From positions 47,108 through 111,107 of the forward strand of contig JAENRP010000132.1 in the NCBI GenBank assembly GCA_024741835.1: DNA of 64,000 nt, in the 5' to 3' direction. This document shows positions 36,364 through 47,618 of the stretch, one piece after another (position 1 is the stretch's first letter; every line of letters begins with the position of its first letter). The stretch comes from Diplocarpon mali. Its lineage: Eukaryota; Ascomycota; Leotiomycetes; Helotiales; Drepanopezizaceae. The position numbers and the translations under genes were made by a program. The notes under the pieces are model-generated. The model did not search any database and was not told the origin of the DNA. It was given only the letters and a program-made list of their open reading frames with translations.

Positions 36364-37331
36364 AAAAGGAATTACTACTAGATTTCTCTTTACCTCCTTT
36401 ATAACTTCTAAAGCCTTTGAGTATTCTTAAACCAGGCTCTTAAGGTCTTTAGTATAAGAGGGCGTAGGGGCTTTTTCTTATTCTAAGGCATTAATAGTTC
36501 TCTTACTAAGATCTGATTTTAAAGCAAAGGCCGAGAACTCCTTAAATAAGGCAAAGGTTATAGGATCTTGCTTATTAATCCTAAAATTCTTAATGATCTT
36601 ATTATAAAGGCTAGTAGGTAATTTAAGTAAGAAAAGGCGGCCTCTTTTAACTTTGCTAAGTATTTTCTAGCTAATTAAGGCATTTGATATATAAGTAAAG
36701 GTCTGATAGTAGTTTTTAAGTTCCTTAGGAGTGCAAGTAATAAGAATAAACTCCTTTAAAAAGGCTAGAGTATTGCAAATCTGCTATCTATTAAATTCCT
36801 GAAATTCAGCTTTAAGAGCCTTGATAAGTAGTTCCTAAGACTTGCAAAGCTTTTACTTAAGTAGAGATTTGATAATATCTTTACTAGTTTAGTTATAGTA
36901 GTAGGGAAGTCGATTGATTATCTTATTATATTTAATGTTAAAATTATAATAAGTCTCCTTATATTATTTAAAGAAATTAGTAATATTAGCTCTAATGAAA
37001 TAAGGAGCGCTAAGAGAACTAAAGAGGGGAAAATGATTAATGATAGCTTTAAAGGCGGCTATTATCGCTTTATTCGTTTCGATAGGAGGGGAGTTAGGTC
37101 GAATATAAGGCCTAAGGTGTTCTAAGGAGTTTTCAAAATCTAAGTCAATCTTAAAGTGATTAAGGCGAGCTTGAAAAGATTTAAGCAAAGGGTTAGAAGG
37201 AGGTTTGAAATTGATATTTTTAGTATTTTCAAGTGTTAATATTGAAAAAGCAAGTATAGTTATCGAAAGGGAAGGTGTCGAAGGGGAAGGTAAAGAACTC
37301 GAGTTATATAAAATTGCATTTTTATATTCCC

Positions 37332-37354
37332 ACTCGCGGGCCTGGCCTAAGAGT
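37332..37354. repeat. 23-bp palindrome, copy 17 (C' gag, 5' part)
   Basis: Arms ACTCGCGGGCC and GGCCTAAGAGT around T. In the minus-strand gag frame it reads Leu-Leu-Gly-Gln-Ala-Arg-Glu. Confidence 0.9.
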
Positions 37355-38072
37355 GAAAATCCGGCTTTTATAGAAAGTTTATTTATACTTTGCTAAGACT
37401 TCTTTAGTAGGTATAAAGTAATAAATAAAGGTACTGTAATTATTAGCAATAAGAAAAGGTTTATTAAGTCAAAGACTAATTTTTATAATAAAGTTTCTAA
37501 GAAAGATTCATCTTGGCTTTTAAGACAATTCCTATTGGTTCTTAAAATAAAGGGGTCTCTAGAGATGATTCTAAGGCAGTTTTCAAAGTCCTATCGAGTA
37601 GGGGTGGTTAAAGTATCCATTTTAGCCTTTTAAGAAAACTGAGGGGATACTCCCGATTAGAGCTTTCGTTTAATATTGTATAAATACTCGAAACTGCTGC
37701 TATTTGAAGTAGCTATCGTAGCTAATCAAACTTCTTTATATTAGAAAGGTTGGAAATCCGATAATTGTACCGATAAGCTGATAATTCAAGCTTTTTTTTT
37801 AGATCAGAGGTAAGAGAGGCGGAATCGGGGCCGAAATGGGAAAATCTGAGGTTATTGATAGTAGAGAGTAGCAATCGATAGTTCCAAATAACTGAGTAAT
37901 TGCAAGGTCGATAATAGAAGAATGACAACTGATAGTCATAAATAACTGAATGATTATAGATTTAAGAGGGGTTTTCGAAGGGTTGATCTCTTATTTGCAA
38001 ACTAAGAGAATTAAAAGGAGAAGTTGTATAAAGACGAAATCTTAAAGGAATCGTCCCTGCGTAGGTCACCAA

Positions 38073-38321
38073 TATAAGAGGGAGTAGGAATAATATAAGA
38101 ATAGGCCTATGTGAAGACCAAAGACAAAGAGAGGGAGGAAGCACTATAAGCGGGCTCTCCGAAGACAAGAACTAGGACAATTCACTAGTTAAGGGTAGAA
38201 TAGGTAGTTGGCATTACGCGCTATTTCTAAGTATAATAGTAGTCCTATTTATACCCCTTTCTTGATCCTTATCCAACCATATGACCTATATCACAAGATC
38301 CTCCACTTCCAGGTCTCTACA
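38073..38321 (-). repeat. 5' LTR of C'
   Basis: 249 bp, less RIP-worn than its partner. It ends CTTCCAGGTCTCTACA on the plus strand, giving the family LTR start TGTAGAGACCTGGAAG. Just inside lies TCACCAA, the plus-strand view of a TTGGTGACC-type primer-binding site. Confidence 0.9.
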
Positions 38322-39019
38322 CCACTTAAAAGCTCCCCTTCTAATGCTCCTATTATAGCTATATATTATATATATTAATATATCGGAACTTTATAAAAAT
38401 CCTTTGAGAGTCTCTTATAATAAGCTGTATTATCTATTAATTATTATAAAATATGGACTATAGAGCTTCTACCTTAAGCTCTATGTCCTTAAAGAACCTC
38501 CTTAAAGCCATTATCTCCTTTGCTATATGCGCTACTCCTAGGAGCTCAGCCTCTATAGTAGAAGTAGTAACTATCGGTTGCTTCGAGGCCTTTCAAACGA
38601 TTGCTCCTTTAAATAGGAATATAATAAAACCGTAGGAGGAGCGCCTTATCTTTGGATCATTTGCGAAAGAAGCATCTGATAATACTACTAGGTTATTTAA
38701 TCTGCTAAATCGACTATAAGTGATTCCTAAGAAGCGTATATTAAAAAGGTAGCGAATTGTCCAATTAATAGCTTTAAGGTATTAGGAGCTTGGATTTATA
38801 TAGAAATGAGATAGCTAGGCGATCGCAAATGCTATATTAGGGCGTAGTATAATAGCTGTGTATAAGGCAGAGCCTACTTTTTCCTAGAACTCCTTAATTC
38901 TCGAGTAGGGAGCTGTTTCGTGGTTCTTTTTAAGTTCGAAGTAGGGGAGCGGCGTACTAGGGAAACGCCCTATATTAAGGCTGAACCTCTTCGCCATCTT
39001 CTCGATATAAGCGTCATAG
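38322..39019 (-). pseudogene. Copia B RNase H remnant
   Basis: Minus-strand frame with typical Copia RNase H residues. Ser-Thr-Ile-Glu-Ala-Glu-Leu lies near 38560 and Ala-Lys-Glu-Ile-Met-Ala-Leu-Arg-Arg-Phe near 38510. Further on comes a worn D-N-Q-Q motif, then Ser-Gln-Arg-Ile. It starts at the C insertion (Asp-Ala-Tyr-Ile-Glu-Lys-Met) and ends abruptly at 38322, where the expected Copia tail (L-P-T-x-x-M-x-A-D-x-L-T-K type) is absent. The plus-strand frame 38453-38635 is antisense to it. Confidence 0.85.
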
Positions 39020-39267
39020 TATAGAGACCTGGAAGTGGAGGATCTTATGACATAAGTCATATAGTCGGATAAGGACTAAGAAAGAGGGTATAAATAGGAC
39101 TACTATTATACTTAAAGATAGCGCGCAATACCAACTACCTATTCTACCCCTAACTAGTAAATTGTCCTAGTTCTTATCTTTAGAGAGCCCGCTTATAGTG
39201 CTTTCTCCCTCTTTATCTTTAGTCTTCCCTTAAGCCTATTCTTATATTATTCCTACTCCCTCTTATA
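39020..39267 (+). repeat. 5' LTR of C
   Basis: 248 bp starting TATAGAGACCTGGAAG (worn TGTAGAG) and ending CTCTTATA. It is followed by TTAGTGACCTACGC, a candidate tRNA-type primer-binding site. It is inverted relative to the 5' LTR of C' at 38073-38321, so the two short elements lie head to head 698 bp apart. Confidence 0.92.
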
Positions 39268-39981
39268 TTAGTGACCTACGCAGGGACGATTCCTTTAAGA
39301 TTTCGTCTTTATATAACTTCTCCTTTTAATTCTCTTAGTTTGCAAATAAGAGATCAACCCTTTGAAAACCCCTTTTAAAATAATAATCATTTAATTATTT
39401 ATAACTATTAGTTATTATTCCTCTATTATCGACCTTGCAATCACTTAGTTATTTAGAACTATTAATTGCCACTCTCTACTATTAAAAACCTTAGATTTTC
39501 CTATTTCGGCCTTTATTCTGCCTCTCCTACCTCTGATTTAAAAAGCTTAAATTATTAGCTTATTAATACGATTATTAGGTTTTTAGCCTTTCTAATATAA
39601 AAAAGTTTGATTAGCTATTATAGCTACTTTAAATAATAGTAGTTTTAAGTATTTATATAATACTAAACAAAAGCTCTAATCGGGAGTATCTCCTTAGTTT
39701 TCTTAAAAAGCTAAATCGGATACTTCAGCTGCCTCTACTTAATAGAATCCTATTCCTTACTTTAGAAATAACCCTTAAGATATACTAATTTTAAGAACTA
39801 ATAGGAATTGTCCTAAAAGCTAAGATGAATCTTTTTTAAAAACTTTATTTTAAAAATTGGTCTTTGATTTAATAAACCTTTTTTTACTATTAGTAATTGC
39901 AATACCTTTATTTACTACTTTATACCTATTAAAGAAGTCTTAGCAAAGTATAAATAAACTTTTTACAAAAGCCGGATTTTC

Positions 39982-40004
39982 ACTCTTAGGCTAGGCCTAC
40001 GAAT
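39982..40004. repeat. 23-bp palindrome, copy 18 (C gag, 5' part)
   Basis: Arms ACTCTTAGGCT and GGCCTACGAAT around A. Confidence 0.8.
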
Positions 40005-40089
40005 AGGAATATAAAAATGCAATTTTATATAACTTAAGTTCTTTACCTTCCCTTTTGATAACTGCACTTGCTTTTTTAATATTAATATT

Positions 40090-41040
40090 AGAAAATATTA
40101 AAAATATTAATTTTAAATATCCTATTAACCTTTAATTTAAATCTTTTTAAGCTTATCCTAATCACTTTAAGATTGACTCGAATTTTAAAAACTCTTTAGA
40201 ATACCTTAAGCCTTATATTCAACCTAGCTCCCTTTCTATTAAAATAAATAAAGTGATAATAGCTGTCTATAAAGCTATTACTAATCATTTTCCCCTTTCT
40301 AATTCCTTTAGCGCTCTTTATTTTACTAAAGCTAATATTACTAATTTCCTTAAATAATATAAGGAGACTTATTATAATTTCGGCATTAGATTAAATAAGA
40401 TAATCAATTAACTTCCTTACTATTATAACTAATCTAATAAAGATATTATTAAATCTCTACTTAAGTAGAAGCTTTGCGAGTCTTAGGAACTACTTATTAA
40501 AGCTCTTAAGTCTAAATTCTAAGAATTTGATAGATAGTAGACTTATAATACTTTAGCCTTTCTAAAGGAGTTTATTCTTATTACTCGCACTCTTAAGGAA
40601 TTTAAAAACTACTATTAGACCTTTACTTAAGTGTCAAATACCTTAATCGATTAAAAGATTCTTAATAAAGTTGAAAGAGGATGCCTATTCTTATTTAAAT
40701 TACCTATTAGCCTTTAAAATAAGATTATTAAGTATTTTAAAATTAATAAGTATAATCTTATAATATATGCTTAATTTGAAGACTTCTCGGCCTTTACCTT
40801 AAAATCAGACCTTAGCGAAAGGACTATTAAGGCAATAGAAAAGGAAAAAGAGCCTACCTCCTCTTTTATTAAAGATCTTAAAAGCCTAGTGCAAGAATAT
40901 TCGAAAGCTTTAAAGGTTACTATAGAGGTAAAGAGAAATCTAATAGTAATTCCCTTTATTCGTAATCCTAGCTTAAGAGTAAAATCTACTTTAAAAATCA
41001 AGGAACTTAAAGCCTAGTTTTCTAAACTCTGCATCTAACG
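40090..41040 (+). pseudogene. gag remnant of C
   Basis: Plus-strand gag homologous to E and C'. It reads Asn-His-Phe-Lys-Ile-Asp near 40160, Leu-Ile-Lys-Ala-Leu-Lys-Ser near 40500 and Phe-Ala/Ser-Ala-Phe-Thr-Leu-Lys-Ser-Asp-Leu near 40790. After it a short worn tail runs to about 41350, with no protease or RT. Palindromes 39982 and 40958 lie at the same gag positions as in E and C'. The minus-strand frame 40771-41001 is antisense. Confidence 0.78.
40958..40980. repeat. 23-bp palindrome, copy 19 (C gag)
   Basis: Arms ATTCGTAATCC and AGCTTAAGAGT around T. Reads Ile-Arg-Asn-Pro-Ser-Leu-Arg-Val. Confidence 0.8.
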
Positions 41041-41388
41041 TTTAAAAACCTTAATTAAGGGCCTTCTTTAGGAAAATTATCACGCCCTTTAGTTTAGTAA
41101 TCGATAGGCTCTAAAGGGTAAAAATTAGCATACGAACCTTAAATACCTAAATCCAGCTTCCCTTAAGTTAAATTAGCAAGTTATTACTTTAAAAGAATAT
41201 AATAATTGTATACAATTATATTAAAGAAATTGCTAGATTATTAGTCGAATTTTATATAAAGACTGGATTTTCTTTAATAAAGACGCCTCTTAAGTTAGTT
41301 AAGGCATATATGCTTAAGATTACTTAAAATTGTCTTCGAATTTTCTTTGAAATTGCGATTTAATAGCTTTAATAATTTCCAGCTTTTA

Positions 41389-41411
41389 ACTCGCGGGCCT
41401 AGCTTAAGAGT
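41389..41411. repeat. 23-bp palindrome, copy 20 (C tail)
   Basis: Arms ACTCGCGGGCC and AGCTTAAGAGT around T. Confidence 0.88.
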
Positions 41412-41459
41412 CGCGTTACCAAAGGAGGAAAAGGAGTTTTTTATTATTTTTATTCGTTT

Positions 41460-41595
41460 ACCACCGCCCCTTCCCCCTCTCCTTTTATATATTTCTTTAA
41501 AATCCACTCGCGGGCCCGACCTGCGAGTTAAAAAAAATAAAAAAAAAAATAAAAAAAAATAAAAATAAAAAAAAAACCCTCTCTCCTCTCCTTAC
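41460..41595 (+). repeat. Simple-sequence block in C
   Basis: A C-rich run (41461-41480), palindrome 41506-41528, then A-rich DNA with scattered T (41530-41577) and a pyrimidine run. The same block is broken by the assembly gap in C'. Confidence 0.85.
41506..41528. repeat. 23-bp palindrome, copy 21 (C tail)
   Basis: Arms ACTCGCGGGCC and GACCTGCGAGT around C; 95 bp after copy 20's end. The C' counterpart falls in the assembly gap. Confidence 0.9.
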
Positions 41596-41750
41596 CTTTA
41601 TAACTTTAGGTACTAACCTTACTTGCACTTATTATTTTTACAAATAGGGATTAGTATTCTCGACTTGCAAGAGTCTTATATTCTTTACTAATAGTAGCAA
41701 GGGCTACTACTTAAGTTAATTAGGGTATATATAAAGATTTAGAAGTAGAG

Positions 41751-42006
41751 TGTTACGACTCGCTCTCGAGCGTACAGAAGGGCGAGAATCGAATAATCGC
41801 TGACTATATTACCTCAAGAGGTACGCTATATAATAGAGAAGAAAAGATGAAGAAGAGAGAGTCTCTAATAGAGCTCCTCCAGAATAAGTACAGGTGCTTT
41901 ACTAGCGTGCACGTGATCCAGCCACCTTGCTACCTTAGCGTGCACCTGACTTCGCGCACTTGACTTCGATACGTAATAATACCGTGCACGTGATGCGGCC
42001 GTAATA
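41751..42006 (-). repeat. 3' LTR of D
   Basis: 256 bp, starting TGTTACGACTCGC and ending GCGGCCGTAATA on the plus strand. A polypurine tract follows immediately. One of its three CACGTGAT boxes is mutated to TACGTAAT (41970-41977). Confidence 0.95.
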
Positions 42007-42024
42007 CTACCCCCCCCCTTTGAA
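42007..42024 (-). promoter_or_regulatory. Polypurine tract of D
   Basis: On the minus strand AAAGGGGGGGGGTAG abuts the 3' LTR, as expected for the second-strand primer. Confidence 0.8.
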
Positions 42025-43662
42025 AAACTGCGCCTGCGCAGTTATATCTATAGGCGTATTATCCTCTAGGTCCTTATAATCGTTAACTCTATTATTATAT
42101 AACCTAAGCCAGTTTGATAGTACCTTTAGTAGCCTCTTAGCTTAAGGGTTTTTTAAATAGAAATCTCGAATAGCATGCAGCACTATTATAGTATTAAAGT
42201 ATAAGTACTATTCAAGGTCTTTATCAGCTCCTTTCCACTTAATCTAATATTTGAGCTTTTTAACTTAAATACGAGATCCAATTACTTCTTCTATCTCCTA
42301 CTCCTCCTATTCTAGTAGTACTTTAATTAAGGTAGGAGGTTCCTAAGCTTAGCTTAGCAAAGGGTTAGGAACGTATTTCCGCAGTAAGTGGGAGTAGAAT
42401 ATAAGGTAGATCGAATAGAGCGAATCAGGCAATTGTAGCTTCCAGCTTTCTCCTAGCTTTTCTAGTACTTTTACTAGGCCGTACTACTTATCGGAGAGCT
42501 TTCGGCTCGGCTGGTCCAGTTTCTAATTTTTAATACTAATTAGCACGTCATCTCCTATAGTTTAATCAACTAGCTAGTAGTAGAGATCTGCAAGCTGTTT
42601 TATTTTAGCTTATTATACTTATAGAGATAATTAAGCGAATTGGACTACTTTTTAAGCTCTAGTAGCTATATAGAGCGCCGTTTTATAATTTACTCTCTCA
42701 ATTGCTATCTATAGAGGCTTTAGGTTAATTAAATTCCAAAAGGAGCGAGCTTCATAGCTATTTAGCACTTAAAAAGGGGAAATTTGCCTTAGCGATTTAT
42801 AAAGTAAGGTTAATTAAGTAATATCTATTAAAGGCAAGAGACGACTCCAATTATCTTAATAGTATAAGTAGAATAGTCTAAGGCATTGTTTTAAGTACTA
42901 ATTCATAATCTTAATTTGACTATCGACATTAGGGTTATAAGCTATAGTTAGCTTAACCTTTATACCTAATATTTGATAGAGCTCTTTTTAAAAGGAAGAG
43001 ACAAATTAGGCGCCTCTATTTAATAGAATCGAGTCGGGCATGCTAAAATAGCGTATCTAATAAATTAAAAACAATTCTGCAAGGCCTTTTGCGTCGATCG
43101 AATTATGGTATAGAACCGAAACTGCCTTCTTTAATAACCTATTGATAATTATAAAGGTAAAATTATAACTGAGTTCGTTAAGCGGAAGCTTTATAAAATC
43201 TATTATCAAATGTTAATAAGCTTGTTTAGGAATTGGCAAGGGTTATAGGAAACCGGGGGTCTTATTATAATAAGCTTTCATTCTTAAATAACGATAGTTT
43301 TAGATATAAGTGCCGACGTTGCTGCTAAGGCTTTTCTAGTAGTATTTTCTTCTTACTAAAAGTCTAGTCTTTCCAATTCCCGCGTATACGACATAGGGTT
43401 GCTTATGCATATGACGAATTAGGGCTATCTGTAGTTTAGGAGGTTAGGATGATATAATAAGTCTACTTTAAAAGAAGAGTTTGCCTTAGCTGAGTTTATA
43501 GTCGAGGCTATAGCTCTGCGCCTTGTCTCAGAACTTCTATAGCTTAAGGGAGGTCTTATTAGCTTGAATGACCTTATTGATAATATAGTAGTTTGCTATA
43601 TTATACTCGACCTTGGATATTAAGTTGGCAGGTGCTTCTATTAGTGCGATAGGTATAATCGT

Positions 43663-43685
43663 TACTTATAGGCCGGGCCTAGGAG
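43663..43685. repeat. 23-bp palindrome, copy 22 (D pol)
   Basis: Arms ACTTATAGGCC and GGCCTAGGAGT around G. The minus-strand frame reads Thr-Pro-Arg-Pro-Gly-Leu-stop-Val. Confidence 0.88.
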
Positions 43686-43707
43686 TGGAATTGATCTGCG
43701 CTAAAGT

Positions 43708-43730
43708 CACTTATAGGCCGGGCCTAGGAG
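43708..43730. repeat. 23-bp palindrome, copy 23 (D pol)
   Basis: Identical to copy 22, starting 45 bp downstream, and in the same frame. Confidence 0.88.
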
Positions 43731-45595
43731 TGGAATCGCCTCTAGTGGCAAGTACTTCTATAGAGAGCTTATCGTTAGGTAAGAGCTGCTAGTAGTATAA
43801 AGCTCGTTTCCTAGCCTTAAGAGGGGTTAGCTCTTAGTCTTAATATAAGAGTATATTAGCTAGCATATTTGTTATGCCTATTTAATATATAATAAGGAAG
43901 TTGAAGTTAGTAAAGAACTCCGCTTAGCGAGCCTGCTAGGCTATTAAGTCCTTAGTTATTATAAAGTACTTAAGGGCTTTATAATCTATATATATATATA
44001 CTATTTTCTAGGCCCTAAGTAGCTTTGCCTTATACTAGTAGAACGATTTAAAAATCGCTAGGAGCTCTTTATTATAAATAGGGTAATTCAGCTTAGCGTT
44101 ATTTATAGTCTTCGAGAAGTATCCAATTAGGTAGTAGTTCTCGTCTTCTTAAAGTTAGGAGAGTATGCCGGCGACTACGCTGTCGGAGGCGTCGGTCTTA
44201 AGCCTTATCTACTTCTAAAGGTAATAGTAGTATAAAATCAGGGTTATTTAAAGCCTTGCGCAAAGAGCTTCTTAAGCTTCCTTATAAGCGTTATTAAAGT
44301 TAAAAGGAACGTTTTATATAAGAGCTATTAAAGGTTAGCAGATATAACTATAGCTTTGAATAAACCTTTAATAGAAGTTATAAAACCTTAAGAAGCTCTA
44401 TATACTATATATATTCTTAGCGTATTTCTATTCCTAAATGACTAAGACCTTATTAAGGTCTACCTTAATTCCGTAAACTCTAATAATAAACCTTAGGAAC
44501 CTAATCTTAGTAACCTTAAACTCGCTTTTCTTAATATCTACTTAAAGGCTATAGTATTAGAGAATTCTTAAGATCTTCTTAATATAAATCTTATAGTTAA
44601 GGGAGTTTTCTAAGTAGATTAGAATATCATTTAAGTAGGTAGAGTAGAAATCGTTAAGGTAGTTAAAGAGAATATTATTAATAAACCTTTAAAAGGTAGC
44701 AGGCCTATTTATTAGCCCGAATGGCAAAACCTTATATTTGTAGGTCCTATAACGCATGCGAAAGGTAGTTAGGTCCTTAGCGTTAGCTAATATGCGAATA
44801 TAGTAGAAGGCTTATTATATATCGATTTTTATAAAAATACAAGCTTTTAATATATATGCTATTATCTTATCGATAAGTAGAATCGGGTAGGGGTCTTTCT
44901 TTATTAAGGCGTTCAGTTTCTAGTAATCGACGCATAGCCGTAAGGAGCCATTAGCTTTTTTCATAAAGAGGATTAGGGCTGCCTAAAGGGAACTCGAAGC
45001 TTCGATAAATCCTTTATACAAGTTCTTAAGAATATAGCTCTTAACCTCTAAAAGCTATTTATTAGTAAGGCGGCAAAGGGGTTCGATTATTAAGTTATTC
45101 TCGCCTATTAGCTTGATTTTATAATCTACCCTTAGTCTAGGTTCCGACAGCTGATCAAAGGCTTAGTAACTAAAGACGTTCTTGAATTTAGTATATTAAG
45201 GTAGGAGCTTCTAATCTATTAGCTTATTATTACTCTTATACTTAGCTTATAGCGCCGAACTAAGGCTAAGGGAGCTAATTTCAGCTTGCCTAACCGATTC
45301 TTAGCAATTGATTTCTTAATCTAAATTGTAAATAGAGCTTACAAATATAAACTCTTTAAGCGCTAGTTTTTAAGTTTATATAGCTTGCTTTACCTTAATT
45401 ATAAAGCAGTAGTAAAGGGCGCTAATTGCTAAGGCTAAGATTAGGCTAATCTAATAAGCTATCTTTAAAGGAGCGTTTCTCTTTATTAGGAAAGGGAGCA
45501 GGAAGTCTAATACTTTTAGCAAGGCCTTCTTTATATAGTTCAAATCTCTTTTTAAGTCTTTAAAGAAACTGCTATCCCTAGGTTTGCAAAAGGCT

Positions 45596-45618
45596 ACTCG
45601 CAGGCTAAGCTTAGGAGT
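45596..45618. repeat. 23-bp palindrome, copy 24 (D pol)
   Basis: Arms ACTCGCAGGCT and AGCTTAGGAGT around A. The minus frame reads Thr-Pro-Lys-Leu-Ser-Leu-Arg-Val in an open stretch. Confidence 0.87.
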
Positions 45619-45640
45619 AGAATTCGAGTTTGCAGTTTTT

Positions 45641-45663
45641 ACTTGTAGGCTAGGACTAGAAGT
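45641..45663. repeat. 23-bp palindrome, copy 25 (D pol)
   Basis: Arms ACTTGTAGGCT and GGACTAGAAGT around A. The minus frame reads Thr-Ser-Ser-Pro-Ser-Leu-Gln-Val; again 45 bp from its neighbour. Confidence 0.83.
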
Positions 45664-46330
45664 AGGATTCGAATTCGCATTACTTGCTAGCACTAAGAGC
45701 TAGGCTTAGGCCATTCTTAAGTCTTTATCCTTAGCGTCTATTATAGCTGCTTAACAATCGACGTCTTACTATATTATTAAGGGTTTTATTAGCTATAAGA
45801 GATCGATTAGTATGCGTCGATTAAAGTAGGAGACAATAGGCATATCCTTAGGCTAAGAGATACTGTTTTTCCCCCTTTTATAAGACTATTTAAAGTTATA
45901 GTACTTTAAGAACTTCCTATTAATTAAAACGTCAATTGCTTTTAAGCTTATGATTAAAAAAGGGAAGTTTATTTATCGCCTATTAATTATAAAGGTAAGT
46001 AAGATAGCAAATCGAATGGTTTCTCCCTTAAGGCTATTATAGCTAATAGGGGTAATCGGTTTAAATAGTTTAATAAACTTTACCCTAAGTCTTTAAGAAA
46101 GCTAATATACTAAAGACGTCTTAATAATACTGAAAATATTAACTTTATTATTAATATAAGTAACTATTTTAATAAATAATCTATTTTAAGCTAGTTTTAT
46201 AAGAACTAAGAACTAGCAGCCGCCTATTAATAAGCAGGGATTAAAATCTAAGTCTTTTTATAAATTATAACTTATACTATAGTAGGAGTCTTTACTATAG
46301 CTTAGCAGTTTCCTAATAGTAGGTCGTTTT

Positions 46331-47618
46331 CTATCTTAACTTTAGCTATTATAAACTCGCCTTGCTTCTTTAGCTTAAGGTAATCTATTATATAATAACT
46401 AAGGGCTTTGCAATTATAGCAAAGACCAGATAATAGCTTTAAGCTGGCAGACCTTTCTTAATAAGTTACTAGTAAAGAGGAATAAGTGTAAGGAGCTAAA
46501 GAGGTAGCTATGGCTATAGGTCTTTATAACTCCCTTTTTAGTATGCCAGGGACGCGGTCCTTTAAAAGGGAGAACGCGATAGCAAGGGCGACTTATTAAG
46601 CGTTATAGGCTTCTTCTTACTTAATATTATAGGCCTTATAGTCCGCAATAGCTAAGAACTCATTTAAAGTAGTATAATTATTATTTATTTTATACTTCTT
46701 TACTTAAAGGTTATTCTTTAAAGCTAAGGAGACCTTTTTATAAATATTATCGAACTAGCGAGACTGATCGATCTTACCAGCTATAGCAAGGGTGATAAAC
46801 TTAGATCGGAACTTATTATATAATATTAAACTTATAATTAGCCTACTATATTTAAGCTTAGCGGACTAAATATAGTTATAATTAAAGAACCTTTAATCTA
46901 AGACCCTAAGGATATTAGTAGCATATATAAACTTATTAATAAAGATAGGATTTATATATTATAAGATTAAGTTTTAAGCTTTACCTATTATATACTTAAA
47001 GTAAGTAGTAATCTAATCCTCTTTTAAAATGAAGTTACTTAAGTACTTTTAAATAAATATCTTTATAGCTATCTTTTAAGTATTATAAGTAATTTTGCCT
47101 TAGTAGTTGCTAAAATAGGTTTAAAGGTACTTAATCCAATAGGGGTTAATAATAAGGACTAAAGGTCGGATGATCGGAAGGTAGTAGTCTAAGGGAGGCA
47201 GCAAGTCGGCGGTAAAGGACTGAGTATTCTAAGGGCTAGCACTTAAGAAAGAAGGGGCGATAGCATTATTTTAAAGAGCAGCAGCTATAGTAGCACTAAT
47301 AAGGTTCGCAATTTCGGCCTATTAGATAGCTGAAAAGAGAGGGGCTAATATAATAAGAGTAGATATTATTAAAGAGAGCGTATCTTTTTCCTTAACTTTA
47401 ATCGATAGTAATAGGGTATTTCGAAAATCCACTTATAAACTAGGACTAGGAGTAAAATCTATACTAAAGGAGGTTTCTTCTTAAGTAGGCTTAAGAGAGG
47501 GAAGATCTCTAGGACTAGGGTTGGTAGTAAGGCCTAGAGAACTAGTAGTAGTAAGGCCTGGTAGTAGAAGTGCAGTTAACCTTTTACTTCTCCTAAGTGG
47601 TATAAGATTAAAGGTCAT
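46331..47618 (-). pseudogene. gag remnant of D
   Basis: A start ATG lies at 47616-47618 (Met-Thr-Phe-Asn-Leu-Ile-Pro-Leu). The N-terminus holds palindrome 47431, read as Thr-Pro-Ser-Pro-Ser-Leu. A zinc knuckle near 46386-46430 reads Cys-Tyr-Asn-Cys ... Tyr ... Tyr, with the His and last Cys changed to Tyr as RIP predicts. Confidence 0.78.
47431..47453. repeat. 23-bp palindrome, copy 26 (D gag)
   Basis: Arms ACTTATAAACT and GGACTAGGAGT around A. The minus frame reads Thr-Pro-Ser-Pro-Ser-Leu-stop-Val. Confidence 0.8.

Larger units (their letters stand above)
36000..37400 (-). pseudogene. gag remnant of C'
   Basis: Minus-strand gag homologous to that of C and E. A 74-codon stop-free piece at 36964-37188 keeps Asn-His-Phe-Lys-Ile-Asp-Leu-Asp and Ile-Ala-Ala-Phe-Lys-Ala-Ile. 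The frame stays open upstream through palindrome 37332-37354, read as Leu-Leu-Gly-Gln-Ala-Arg-Glu, and passes palindrome 36341-36363 in the Thr frame. No protease or RT follows, so the element ends after gag as C does. Short plus-strand frames here (for example 37205-37396) are antisense. Confidence 0.75.
35355..38321 (-). mobile_element. C', short gag-only LTR element of the E/C family
   Basis: A 2,967-bp minus-strand element. LTRs are 35355-35600 and 38073-38321, with an internal gag and no pol. Flanks read CTAC (35351-35354) and CCAC (38322-38325), which could be one 4-bp target duplication with a C-to-T change. It is nearly the same length as C with D removed (2,958 bp). Both LTRs are close to those of C and their inner parts to those of E, so it may be a non-autonomous partner of E. 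It contains an assembly gap. Confidence 0.87.
42130..46330 (-). pseudogene. pol remnant of D (protease to chromodomain)
   Basis: Minus strand. Protease lies around 45800-46300. An 80-codon stop-free piece of the protease-RT linker survives at 45451-45693 (Met-Leu-Ala-Ser-Asn-Ala). RT spans about 44560-45200 (Leu-Tyr-Ile-Asp-Tyr, later Leu-Asn-Asp-Ile-Leu-Ile at 44612-44640), RNase H about 43850-44330 (Gln-Ala-Arg, Ala-Glu-Phe-Phe), and integrase about 42500-43650. The chromodomain is at about 42210-42310 (Glu-Glu-Val-Ile-Gly-Ser-Arg, then Ile-Lys-Trp-Lys-Gly). Two palindromes 45 bp apart lie between RNase H and integrase. Confidence 0.9.

Noticed and set aside
37722..38168. Two 68-codon minus-strand open frames as genes
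   Set aside because: They fall in the leader and 5' LTR of C', upstream of gag, and resemble no protein.
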